From: Shewanella loihica PV-4 | Lineage (GTDB): Bacteria > Pseudomonadota > Gammaproteobacteria > Enterobacterales > Shewanellaceae | Reading direction: 5' to 3' | Assembly (NCBI RefSeq): GCF_000016065.1 | Contig: NC_009092.1 | Location: 1,860,001 to 1,924,000 of the forward strand | DNA: 64,000 bases | Part shown: positions 26,174-35,317 of the stretch, one piece after another | Layout of the letters: each line of letters begins with the position of its first letter | How positions within the stretch are numbered: the first letter of the stretch is position 1 | Notes under the pieces: generated by a model | Told to the model about the DNA's origin: nothing | Seen by the model: only the letters and a program-made list of their open reading frames with translations | The model's database searches: none | Program-made: the position numbers and the translations under genes

Positions 26174-27544
26174 CTATAGCGTTATCTTGCACTTCTTGAT
26201 GAGGCGATAGAAAGTCGTTCGTGAGATGTTGAGTTCACGGGCCGCCGCCGAGATGTTGTGGTTATTGCGCTTAATGGCGGCCAATAGAAGTTCGGTATCA
26301 ATTTCGGTTCTGTGCTGCGCCAGATCGACCACATCGGGATCATCGTTTGCCGAACAAGCGAATTTAATGCCGAGGTCGGCTTCTGTAATGATGTCGCTTT
26401 CGGTCATGATGATGGCGCGTTGAATGCGGTTTTTAAGTTCGCGCACATTGCCTGGCCACTGGTAGTTGGTCATGGCATGTAACGCGTCCTGGTGAAACTG
26501 AAATTGACGATTGGGTGGAGCGAGTTTGGTTAAGTAATCTTGAGCCAAGAGAGGGATATCTTGCTTATGTTCTCTTAAGCTGGGTAGCTCTATTTGTATG
26601 ATATTGATTCGATAGAATAGATCTTCCCTGAATTTCCCCTCTTCGACGGCGTTTTCCAAATTGACATGGGTGGCGAAGATGATGCGACAATCCACCTCGG
26701 TGGACTTCTGGCCGCCGATACGTTCGATATAGTGCTCTTCAAGAAACTGCAGCAGATTGATCTGTAACTCGAGTGACAGATCGCCTATTTCATCTAAAAA
26801 CAGGGTGCCCTTGTTAGCTCGCTCTATTCGACCTATGTATTGCCTGTCGGCGCCGGTGAAGGCGCCTTTCTCATGGCCGAACAACTCTGAATGAATGAGG
26901 GTTGGGGGCAGGGCGCCGCAATTCACCGTGATAAAGGGGCCATTTTTGCGAGACGATAGAGAATGAATCAAGTTGGCGCACAGACCCTTACCCGTGCCGG
27001 TTTCGCCGCCTATCAGTACGGTTTCATCTGACTTAGCGATCTTATAGAGATTATCGCGCAGGGTCTGCATCACGCTTGATTCACCAAAGAAGAAGGACCT
27101 TGGTTGATGCGTGGTTTTCTCCTTACTCCATTGCTCATTTAATTGGGCCATGCCACAGAGGTGCCCTAAGGTGTGATCGAGGCGCTGCCAATCAATGGGA
27201 AGGTGATGAAAATCCAGGAAATAGTCGGTAAAGCAGAAGCAAAGGTTCCCCAGGTTTTTAGGGCTGTCTAAGGAGATAGCCAGCCAGAGTAAGCGGGGTT
27301 GACGCGCGGACAGTAGTTCTATGGCGCGCAGTACCACCTGCTGGTGAGGGAGATCTATGATGGCGATGGCGATCTGACAGGGAGCGCTCTCTAAGGCTTT
27401 ATATGCCGCACTAAGAGTACCTGCATGATTGAAATGCCATTGTGTAGTATCGGTATGTTCATCTGTAAGACACGCTTCATCCGTGAGGTTTAATACCAAT
27501 ATGTTACGTTCCTTGTGAGTTAAGTTCCTCTTACGGTTACTCAC
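26174..27544 (-). CDS. Sigma-54-dependent transcriptional activator with receiver-like N-terminal domain
   Basis: A 456-residue enhancer-binding protein starting at GTG with AAGGA upstream. Domains: residues 1-140, a degenerate receiver-like domain (an Asp is kept in AIIDLP near 64); 150-385, an AAA+ domain with Walker [10 protein letters not shown] (179-187), the sigma-54 contact loop GAFTGA (227-232), Walker B LFLDE and the arginine-finger region FREDLFYRI; 412-456, a Fis-type HTH ([23 protein letters not shown]). The N-terminal stretch [25 protein letters not shown] reminds me of VpsR-type regulators, but this is from memory. It probably drives the sigma-54 promoter at 25014-25029. DsbA-like gene follows. 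Confidence 0.88.
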   Translation of the reverse strand: MSNRKRNLTHKERNILVLNLTDEACLTDEHTDTTQWHFNHAGTLSAAYKALESAPCQIAIAIIDLPHQQVVLRAIELLSARQPRLLWLAISLDSPKNLGNLCFCFTDYFLDFHHLPIDWQRLDHTLGHLCGMAQLNEQWSKEKTTHQPRSFFFGESSVMQTLRDNLYKIAKSDETVLIGGETGTGKGLCANLIHSLSSRKNGPFITVNCGALPPTLIHSELFGHEKGAFTGADRQYIGRIERANKGTLFLDEIGDLSLELQINLLQFLEEHYIERIGGQKSTEVDCRIIFATHVNLENAVEEGKFREDLFYRINIIQIELPSLREHKQDIPLLAQDYLTKLAPPNRQFQFHQDALHAMTNYQWPGNVRELKNRIQRAIIMTESDIITEADLGIKFACSANDDPDVVDLAQHRTEIDTELLLAAIKRNNHNISAAARELNISRTTFYRLIKKCKITL

Positions 27545-27910
27545 ACTTGATCCTTAGCCGGGGCCCCAAGACAGCCAATGCATTTGCTAGACAGGATGCT
27601 TAAATTTTAGGAAAGCTTGCTATTAACGCAAGTTGATAGTGTATCTAATTGTGATTCTTTTTATGTGTGGTCATTAGCACTGCAATCGCCCGTTGTGCCT
27701 GGGTTTTACCTATATTGCTAAGCTGTGTTTTGGCCTGTTTAGTCATAGATCTTCTGTGTGCCTGTTTTAAGGTGCTTTTTTGGCAAAAACGTGTTTCCGC
27801 TTGGTTTGAGTTTGTCTCTGTTTTGATGGGGGATTTTGCTGAGCACTCGCCTTAGCGATAAGTGAAAGTAAGATTGAAAATGGTCAGTAGGTGAAGACGG
27901 CTTAGGAAGG
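27545..27910. other. Upstream region of the sigma-54 activator gene
   Basis: No supported gene. A hydrophobic 62-codon frame at 27667-27855 begins at GTG without a ribosome binding site. No -24/-12 element was found here, so autoregulation through sigma-54 is not supported. Confidence 0.5.
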
Positions 27911-27938
27911 AAAAGGCGCAGTACTTAAACCGCGCCTT
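27911..27938 (-). terminator. Terminator after the metallo-beta-lactamase-fold gene
   Basis: AAGGCGC (27913-27919) and GCGCCTT (27932-27938) pair over a 12-nt loop. On the minus strand the stem is followed by TTTT. It lies about 80 bp downstream of the stop at 28021. Confidence 0.6.
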
Positions 27939-28020
27939 ATTCTTCTATAGGTCAATATATTTTTAGATAGCCTTATCGCTGCTACTCGTTCTCTGTTAAT
28001 CGCATCTATATTTGGGATGA

Positions 28021-28899
28021 TTATCGACTCTTAAGGCCGTTATAGAGGGTTTCTATCCAGGTTTCCTGAGAGATAAATTTCCATCCCCAGCCCTGTAAGT
28101 CGTCCGGTAAGCCTTGCTGCTTGATGGCATCGAGCGACTTGCCCGATTTGAGCTGGGTGTTCATCCAGTCGATAGAGGTGTCTAACATCTGCTTGAACTT
28201 GACCAGATCTTGCTTGTTGGCAAGTTCGCCGTGTCCCGGAATGATTTTGGTGTTGTCATCGACCCTGGCCAAGATGGTGGCGACGCTGTCGCGATAGCCA
28301 AGCACCGAGCCACCTCCTTTAAGATCGATATAGGGAAATCTGTCTTTAAAGAAGAGATCCCCCATATGCACCACAGGAGCATCACGCCAGAAGATCACGC
28401 TATCACCATCTGTATGGCCTGCGCCCAGGTGCACGAGTGAGAGCGTGTCGCCATTGAAGTGGATATTGATCCCCTGATCATAGGTGATGCTGGGTAAGGC
28501 CTGTTTAGTGAAGTCTTGGTTACTGGCCAAGCGTTTGAGCACATTGTCATGGGCGAAGATGGTGCCGGTTTGGCCAAAGAAACCGTTGCCGCCGGTATGA
28601 TCGCCATGGTAGTGGGTGTTGACGATATATTTAGGTTTGCCCGCCTGGATGTCGGCCAGCGCCGCGCTAATCTTGTCCGCCAGTGGGGCAAACTGATCGT
28701 CGATGATCAGCAGACCATCTTCTCCCGCAGATACGCCTATGTTGCCGCCGGCGCCGGTCAGCATATAGACATGTTCTGAAAGTTTGGTGGCCGCTATTTC
28801 GACCTTGGCAAACTTATCTTCGTCGGCCAAGCTATTGATGCTGATGCCATAACTGCCGATGAGCAGGCTTGTCAGCGCAAAGCGTAAGATGTTGTTCAT
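28021..28899 (-). CDS. Secreted metallo-beta-lactamase-fold hydrolase
   Basis: A 292-residue protein with a signal peptide (MNNILRFALTSLLIGSYGISINSLA) and a complete MBL metal site: THYHGDHTGG (HxHxDH), the third-ligand histidine in LGAGHTDGDS, HMGDLFF (bridging Asp), and a final PGHG. This pattern is common to periplasmic MBL hydrolases and B3-like or quinoprotein-linked members; resistance to beta-lactams cannot be claimed. AAAGG lies seven bases before the ATG. It is a single gene with its own terminator. Confidence 0.85.
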   Translation of the reverse strand: MNNILRFALTSLLIGSYGISINSLADEDKFAKVEIAATKLSEHVYMLTGAGGNIGVSAGEDGLLIIDDQFAPLADKISAALADIQAGKPKYIVNTHYHGDHTGGNGFFGQTGTIFAHDNVLKRLASNQDFTKQALPSITYDQGINIHFNGDTLSLVHLGAGHTDGDSVIFWRDAPVVHMGDLFFKDRFPYIDLKGGGSVLGYRDSVATILARVDDNTKIIPGHGELANKQDLVKFKQMLDTSIDWMNTQLKSGKSLDAIKQQGLPDDLQGWGWKFISQETWIETLYNGLKSR

Positions 28900-28948
28900 T
28901 GGAAGACCTTTTTCTCTCTTATCGAATCAATTTATATAGTTGCATAAT

Positions 28949-28976
28949 AAAAAGGCTGCAAGAAGCAGCCTTTTTT
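28949..28976. terminator. Terminator of the RND efflux operon
   Basis: AAAAAGGCTGC and GCAGCCTTTTT pair around AAGAA, giving a symmetric A/T-flanked stem. The RND operon ends 35 bp away on the minus strand. No plus-strand gene ends here. Confidence 0.88.
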
Positions 28977-29010
28977 AGTTTGTCTGATTTGTGCGCCTTT
29001 CCTATCGGCC

Positions 29011-32000
29011 TTAGTGAGCCCAGGGCATGATACGGCGGGTGAACCTGTCGGCGTTACCCAGCTTGATAGCGGCCTGATGGCGCATGCGATACAGGGCTTG
29101 ATAGCAGAGCGGTACCAGATAGAGGCTGGTCAGCGTCGAGAAGCTCAAGCCGCCGATGATGGCGATAGCCATCGGTGAATAGGGCGGTCCGCCGCCACCA
29201 ATCTGGGTGTCGCCCATGGCCAGTGGTATCAGGCCTAGTACCGTGGTGCCCACAGTCATGAGTACCGGGCGCAGACGGGTGATACACACAGCCTTGATGG
29301 TGGCAGAGAGACGGTCGAGCTCCGGCGTTTTCTGGTTGATCTGATCAACCAAGACTATGCCGTTATTCACCACAATCCCCATCAAGATCAATATCCCTAT
29401 CATGGCCATGATGGACATGCTGGTGCCGGTCAGCAGCAGCGCCCAGAACACCCCTGTGATGGAGAAGAGGATCGAGGTGATGATAGCCGTTGGCAGCAGT
29501 AGCGATTCGAACAGAGCGGCCATGACGATATAGATCATGGCGATGGCCAAGATCATATTGGTCGCCATGATGGCCTGATCTTCATCCTGACGTTGGAAAC
29601 CGCCTCGCAGCGAATAGCCATAGCCCGCAGGAAATTGCACCGCATCCATCACCTGTTTGATGGCCTTCTGGGCCTCTTCCGTGGTCATTTCATCCAGGTT
29701 GGCACCGATTGAGAGCGCGGTTTGACGATCATAGTGGCGGATAGTATCGAATCGCGGACGAATCGAGATCTCGGCCAGGCTCTGTAAGGTGTAGACGCGG
29801 TTACCCTGACGCACGATAGGCAGCTCTTTTAGCCTTTCGAGCGACTCGCGCCACTGTTTGTCGTAAGCCAGCTCGATACGCAGCTCACCGCTTGGGTCGT
29901 GTCTGAATGAGCGCAGCGGCGAACCCCTAAGGGCCATGGATACGCTGCGGGCAAGCTCGCTCAGGCTTAGATCCAATCTCGCGGCCATGGTGCGGTCCAG
30001 CTCAATGATCACTTCTTGCTGTGTGCTGTTAAGCTCTGAGCGCACATCGATGAGCCCGTCTATCTTGGCCAGCATAGGCACCACCTGTTCACTGATGGTG
30101 ATCAGTTCGCTGGTGGAGCGTCCCGTGAGGGTGACGCGAATGCCGTTGTTGTCGTTACCCCAGCCAAATTGCGGCTTGGCGATGGAGAACTTAGGGAAGC
30201 CTTCACGTATCTTGCGCTTCAGTGCCTTGATATCTATGTCGGCATCTTCCTGTAGCAGCAGGGTCGACTGACCTCTGTCGGCCGAGAAGTAGCTGTAGAC
30301 AGAGTCGATATAGAAGGCTTCTTTATTAGCGTAGAGGTAATCTTCCATGCGGTTGATCATCGCTTCGGTGACATCCAGGCTGTGACGCCCCTCTACCTGG
30401 TAGTTGATGTAGAGGCGGTTATTGCCTTCACCGTCGTTTTGATCCTGCTGCACCATGCTCAGGGGCAGCGCCGTTGAAGCAAGGATCACCACGGCAATCA
30501 GCCCTGAACGCTTAGGTCTGTGTAAGATCCACGCCAGGCTACGCTCGTAGAAAGACTCGAGCTTGCTCTGCTTGGGATTGGTCTCAATCTCGAAATGCAG
30601 CTTAGTTAACATCAATGGGATCAAAGTCTTAGCGACCAAGAGCGAGGCCGCCAGCGAGATACAGATGGCGATGGCCACATGCTCCAGGAAGATGGTCAGC
30701 TCTACCTTGACGCCGAAGATGTTTGGCAAGAAAACAATGGCTGTGGTCAGGGTGCCGGCCAGCACCGCCAGGGCAACCTTGTTGACCCCAGTGAGCACCG
30801 CCTGGGAGGTGGTTGCCGTGCCCTGGTGCTGCTTCTCCTGCAACACGCTTTCACTGACCACCACGGCGTTGTCGATCAGCATGCCGACTGCCAGTAATAG
30901 TCCCATCATAGAGAGAATATTCAGGCTGTAACCCAAGAAATACATGCCTGCCAGCGTCATACACAGAGAGATGGGCACAGAAGAGACCACCACCAGTGTC
31001 ATCTTCAGGTTGCGCAGGAAGAGATAGAGCACGGCGAACGAAAGTAGGGCGCCTATCAGGCCGGCGGCAAGTAGATCAGACAGGGAAGATTTCACCCCGT
31101 AGGCCTGATCTTCCATGATAAATAGCTTGATACCGTTGAACTGCTGGTCCTGTTTAGCCGCCTCAATCACCTTGAGTACGCGCTCAGACACGTCCACCAG
31201 GTTGGCGCCGGATTCTTTGAACACGTCGAGACCGACCGCATATTTCTGATCCAGATGACGACCATCGAGGCGCTCGGGCAGGGCGTAGCGAATGGTCGCC
31301 ACATCGCCCAAGGTGACGCCCGGGATCAATACCAGGGCGGCGATATCGTCGAGATCGCGAAACTCTCCCTTTGGCGATACCTGATACACTCGGGTGTTGG
31401 CTCTGAGTGTCCCCGCGCTGACGATAAAGTTCTCCTGCCCCAGTCGTTGTTGCAGCATGGCACTGCTTATTCCTGTGGCACTGAGCTTATCGGCATCGAT
31501 TCTGATCTCTATCTGCTTCTGCTCGACGCCATACAGGGTCACCTGAGAGACTCCTTCGACTCGCTCTAACGGCTTCTTCAGCTGTTTATCCAGCAGATCG
31601 AAGGCGCCAGAGAGCTCTCGTTCACTTGAGATACGTATGGTCAGCACCGGCATGTCGGCGGTCGAGAACTGACGGATAAAGACGCGTTCGACATCTTTAG
31701 GCAGCAGGTGGCGCACCGCATCCACCTTTTCCCTGGCCTCCAGGCTCTTGGTGGAGACATTCTCGCCCCACTTCATTCTTAGCTCGATCTCGGCGCCGTT
31801 TTGCGACGAGCGGGATCTCAACTCCTCGATCCCCCCCATGGTGGCGAGGGACTCTTCTAGGACGTTGGTGATCTCACGTTCGACTTCCGCAGGGGTAGAG
31901 CCCTTGTAGGGGACTTCAATCAACACCTGGGGCATCTCGATGCCGGGAAACATCTCCAGCGGCAACAGGCGACTCGAGGCCAGACCAAAGAGCAGTATGG

Positions 32001-32058
32001 CCACGAAGAACATGCTGGTGGTCACGGGTCTGGCAAGGGCTAATCGGGTGATATTCAT
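29011..32058 (-). CDS. RND-family efflux permease (second of tandem pair)
   Basis: A 1015-residue HAE1-type RND inner-membrane permease: TM1 (about 10-28), a large periplasmic loop, TM2-6, a second periplasmic loop and TM7-12. The TM4 proton-relay segment reads GMLIDNAVVVSESV, with one Asp followed by Asn rather than the Asp-Asp pair of AcrB. GIVVNNGIVLVDQIN marks TM10. The start codon overlaps the stop of the upstream permease (ATGA, 32055-32058), which implies coupled translation and probably a heteromeric pump. Substrate unknown; no outer-membrane channel gene is nearby. Confidence 0.93.
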   Translation of the reverse strand: MNITRLALARPVTTSMFFVAILLFGLASSRLLPLEMFPGIEMPQVLIEVPYKGSTPAEVEREITNVLEESLATMGGIEELRSRSSQNGAEIELRMKWGENVSTKSLEAREKVDAVRHLLPKDVERVFIRQFSTADMPVLTIRISSERELSGAFDLLDKQLKKPLERVEGVSQVTLYGVEQKQIEIRIDADKLSATGISSAMLQQRLGQENFIVSAGTLRANTRVYQVSPKGEFRDLDDIAALVLIPGVTLGDVATIRYALPERLDGRHLDQKYAVGLDVFKESGANLVDVSERVLKVIEAAKQDQQFNGIKLFIMEDQAYGVKSSLSDLLAAGLIGALLSFAVLYLFLRNLKMTLVVVSSVPISLCMTLAGMYFLGYSLNILSMMGLLLAVGMLIDNAVVVSESVLQEKQHQGTATTSQAVLTGVNKVALAVLAGTLTTAIVFLPNIFGVKVELTIFLEHVAIAICISLAASLLVAKTLIPLMLTKLHFEIETNPKQSKLESFYERSLAWILHRPKRSGLIAVVILASTALPLSMVQQDQNDGEGNNRLYINYQVEGRHSLDVTEAMINRMEDYLYANKEAFYIDSVYSYFSADRGQSTLLLQEDADIDIKALKRKIREGFPKFSIAKPQFGWGNDNNGIRVTLTGRSTSELITISEQVVPMLAKIDGLIDVRSELNSTQQEVIIELDRTMAARLDLSLSELARSVSMALRGSPLRSFRHDPSGELRIELAYDKQWRESLERLKELPIVRQGNRVYTLQSLAEISIRPRFDTIRHYDRQTALSIGANLDEMTTEEAQKAIKQVMDAVQFPAGYGYSLRGGFQRQDEDQAIMATNMILAIAMIYIVMAALFESLLLPTAIITSILFSITGVFWALLLTGTSMSIMAMIGILILMGIVVNNGIVLVDQINQKTPELDRLSATIKAVCITRLRPVLMTVGTTVLGLIPLAMGDTQIGGGGPPYSPMAIAIIGGLSFSTLTSLYLVPLCYQALYRMRHQAAIKLGNADRFTRRIMPWAH

Positions 32059-35000
32059 GCTGATTCTCCCTCTTGAGCCACTTTGGCCGGCGCGTCAAAG
32101 GCCTTGCGATCGAACAGGGCATATAGCGCCGGGATCACCACGAGTGTCAGTAGGGTGGCCAGTGACAGACCGAAGATAACGGTGATCGCCATGGGCGCAC
32201 GTACCTCGCTGCCATCGCCTAAGCCCAGTGCCATTGGCGCCAGACCCAGAGCCGTCGTCATAGTGGTCATGACGATGGGACGCAGACGTGACTTGGCGGC
32301 CTCTTCGATGGCGCTGAGTTTTTCGATGCCTTGCTGACGCAGCTGATTGATGCGATCGACTAGGACGATGGCGTTGTTAACGACGATACCCGCCAGCATG
32401 ATAAGCCCGATGAAGACTACCACACTCAGGTGGGTCTGAGTAATGAACAGGCCAAAGATGCTGCCGCCTACCGCCATAGGTACGGCGATAAGAATAAGCA
32501 GCGGATGCACCAGGGACTCGAACTGACTCGCCATAACCAGGTACACCAGGAAGACGGCCAAGATCAGGGCGATCTGCAGCGACTGGAACGAGTGCTCCAT
32601 CTCTTCATTCTGGCCGCCGAAGCGCACCTGAATCGAGCTAGGCAGATTCTGCTGGTCTATGATGCTTCTCGCCTCCAGCACGGCGTCGTTAAGATCGCCA
32701 TAGGCGAGGTTAGCTGACACGATAGCCACGCGTTGCTGGCTGATACGGTTGATGGCAGAGGGGCCCAGATTCAAGGAGACATCGGCAACGGCGCTCAGTG
32801 GAATAGGCTGATTGCTGTTGGGGTTGATGATCATCGAATCGATATCGCTTATCTGGTCGCGCTCCTCGAGTTCGCTGCGCACCAGGATGTCGATCTTTCT
32901 GTCGCGTACCGTGTATTGGCTGGCCACAGTGCCACCGATGCGCTGGGCGATGCGGTTAGCGACGGTTGGCGCGTCCATACCCAAAGCGGCGAGACGAGCA
33001 TGATCGAAGCGGATGCTCAGCTCTGGCTGACCATCACGCAGACTGGTGTTGAGGTCGGCAAAGCGATCTGAGTCAGACAGCGCGCTGATGAGGTTATCGG
33101 CGGTCTGCTTGAGCTGAGTTAAGTCATAGCCTATCACTTCTATCTCAAGCGGGGTCTTGAAGCTAAACAGCTCTGGATGTTGGATCTTGGCCTCTAGCTC
33201 AGGGATACGCATGGCTGTGGTGCGCAGCACATGGGTGACTGCATCGAAGGCCTGATGATCGGCCAGCACCACCTGCAGACGGCCCCAGTTTTCGCCGCCG
33301 CGCGAGGTGTCTGAGGTCATCAGACCGCCGCTACCGGCTTGGCTGTAGGCATGTTTTACATCTTCCCTGTCTTTGATAGACAAGGCCAGCTTTTGTAACA
33401 CTCTGTCTGTCTCACTGACTTCTGTGCCCGGCGGCAGCAGGACTTCTACATAGAACTCGCCCTGATTCATCGGCGGGATCAGCTCCATGCCGAGTCTTGG
33501 TATAAGGCTCATGGTGCCTAAGGTGAGGGTAAGGGCGATAGCCAGTGTCACCCAGGTAAACTTAAGCGCCTGACGCAGCAGCTTGTGATAGACACCTTCG
33601 AGCAGGTGATAGAACCAGTTAAATGCCAGACTGATGGGGCGCATGATAAGGCCCGCAAGCCATGAAAACGCACGGCTCAGCATCAAGGCTAGGGTCAGTA
33701 GCAGTGACGGCAGATAGCTAAACAGTAGCACGAAGGGGAAGGAGCAGACGGTGGCACCGTAATGCTTCACCTTGGCCAGTTTAGTGTCGAGCACAGGCTT
33801 CTCACGTTTCTGCACCAGGTGCGGCAGGGCCTTGAAGCCTTCGCGCGATGCCAGCATAGGGATGGTGGTCAGCGCGACCAACAGCGAGGCCAACAGGGCG
33901 AAGGTGACTGTCAGCGCCTGATCCGAGAACAGGGCACCGGCGACGCCATCGACAAACACCAGCGGCACGAATACCGCCAGGGTGGTCATGGTAGAGGCGA
34001 AGATAGCGCCGGCCACCTCTTTGGTGCCAGTCACGGCGGCGTCGAGCTTATTCATCCCCAGCTTGCGACAGCGGTCGATGTTTTCCAATACCACGATGGC
34101 ATTGTCCACCAGGAGCCCCACCGCCAGGGCGATACCGCCAAGCGACATGATGTTGAGGCTGATGTCGGCAAAATACATCATGTTAAAGGTGGCGATCACC
34201 GAAAACGGAATCGAGATGGAGATGATCAGGGTAGGCACTATGTCCCTGAGGAACAGGTAGATCACCAGCATGGAGAGTAAGCTACCGATCAGCGCCGCCG
34301 AGGTGACCTCGCTGACTGCGCTCTCGATAAACTCGGATTGATCGTAGATAACCTTAAGCTCAGCCTTCTCGTTTAGCTTCTTGAGGTCGTTAAGTTTAGC
34401 GGTGACTTTACGGGCCACGGCAACCGTGTTGGCATCGCCTTCCTTATAAATGGCCAGCTCGATAGACTCGGCCGAGCCGATGCGGGTGATGTCGTTGCGT
34501 TCCTTATGGCTGTCGATGATGTCGGCCACCTCGAACAGACGCACCAGGGTCTGGTTGTCGCGATAGACGATGATCTGACCCAGCTCATCCAAGGAGTTGA
34601 ACTGATTGAGGGTTCGCACCAGATATTCTTTCTCGCCCTGTACCACCTTACCGGCAGAGAGGTTGATGTTTTCGGCGGCGATACGCTCGCGGATCTTATC
34701 GGCGTTCAGATTTAACTGAGTCAGCTTCTCCTGATTGAGCTGAATATGCACCTCTTGCTCGAGGCCGCCGGAGAGTCTGACGGCCGCGACGCCGCTGAGG
34801 GATTCCAGCTGACGCTTGAGCTCCTCCTCGGCAAAGGTGCGCATCTGCTTAAGCGATTGCGCATCGGCGTCGGGCAGTGAGAGGGCCAGACGCACGATAG
34901 GATCTAGATTGGGGTTAAAGCGCAGCAACAGCGGTTTCTTCACATCCAGGGGCAGCTCTATGGTGTCTAGCTTTTCCCTCACCTCCAGGCTCGCCATATC

Positions 35001-35303
35001 CATATCTGTGCCCCATTCGAATTCGAGCACCACATCTGACATGCCAGAGCGGGAGATGGAGCTTATCTTACGCAGCCCCTTAACGATACCGGCGGCCTCT
35101 TCGATAGGCTTAGAGACAAGCTGCTCCACCTCGACCGGCGCGGCGCCTTCATATTGGGTGCGTATGGTGATGGTCGGGTAGCTGAGATCCGGCAGGAGTT
35201 TCACCGCCAGGCGAGAGAAACCCACCATGCCAAAGAGGATCACCGCCAGCATAAACATCCACACGGATACCGGCCGTTTAACGGAAGTATTTATTATCGA
35301 CAT
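32055..35303 (-). CDS. RND-family efflux permease (first of tandem pair)
   Basis: A 1082-residue RND permease of the same HAE1-type group, longer than its partner because of an insertion between TM6 and TM7 (about 510-590, with extra hydrophobic segments such as GATVCSFPFVLLFSYLPSLLLTLALML). TM4 reads VGLLVDNAIVVLENI, again Asp-Asn. IVVNNAIVLVDRIN is the TM10 motif. It follows the adaptor gene by 14 bp and overlaps the second permease by 4 bp. Two different permeases behind one adaptor recall MdtBC-type heteromultimers. Confidence 0.93.
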   Translation of the reverse strand: MSIINTSVKRPVSVWMFMLAVILFGMVGFSRLAVKLLPDLSYPTITIRTQYEGAAPVEVEQLVSKPIEEAAGIVKGLRKISSISRSGMSDVVLEFEWGTDMDMASLEVREKLDTIELPLDVKKPLLLRFNPNLDPIVRLALSLPDADAQSLKQMRTFAEEELKRQLESLSGVAAVRLSGGLEQEVHIQLNQEKLTQLNLNADKIRERIAAENINLSAGKVVQGEKEYLVRTLNQFNSLDELGQIIVYRDNQTLVRLFEVADIIDSHKERNDITRIGSAESIELAIYKEGDANTVAVARKVTAKLNDLKKLNEKAELKVIYDQSEFIESAVSEVTSAALIGSLLSMLVIYLFLRDIVPTLIISISIPFSVIATFNMMYFADISLNIMSLGGIALAVGLLVDNAIVVLENIDRCRKLGMNKLDAAVTGTKEVAGAIFASTMTTLAVFVPLVFVDGVAGALFSDQALTVTFALLASLLVALTTIPMLASREGFKALPHLVQKREKPVLDTKLAKVKHYGATVCSFPFVLLFSYLPSLLLTLALMLSRAFSWLAGLIMRPISLAFNWFYHLLEGVYHKLLRQALKFTWVTLAIALTLTLGTMSLIPRLGMELIPPMNQGEFYVEVLLPPGTEVSETDRVLQKLALSIKDREDVKHAYSQAGSGGLMTSDTSRGGENWGRLQVVLADHQAFDAVTHVLRTTAMRIPELEAKIQHPELFSFKTPLEIEVIGYDLTQLKQTADNLISALSDSDRFADLNTSLRDGQPELSIRFDHARLAALGMDAPTVANRIAQRIGGTVASQYTVRDRKIDILVRSELEERDQISDIDSMIINPNSNQPIPLSAVADVSLNLGPSAINRISQQRVAIVSANLAYGDLNDAVLEARSIIDQQNLPSSIQVRFGGQNEEMEHSFQSLQIALILAVFLVYLVMASQFESLVHPLLILIAVPMAVGGSIFGLFITQTHLSVVVFIGLIMLAGIVVNNAIVLVDRINQLRQQGIEKLSAIEEAAKSRLRPIVMTTMTTALGLAPMALGLGDGSEVRAPMAITVIFGLSLATLLTLVVIPALYALFDRKAFDAPAKVAQEGESA

Positions 35304-35317
35304 AAGCTAAGTTCCCG

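Noticed and set aside
27667..27855. Hydrophobic 62-codon frame upstream of the sigma-54 activator
   Set aside because: Starts at GTG with no Shine-Dalgarno sequence and lies in A/T-rich DNA; not supported as a gene.
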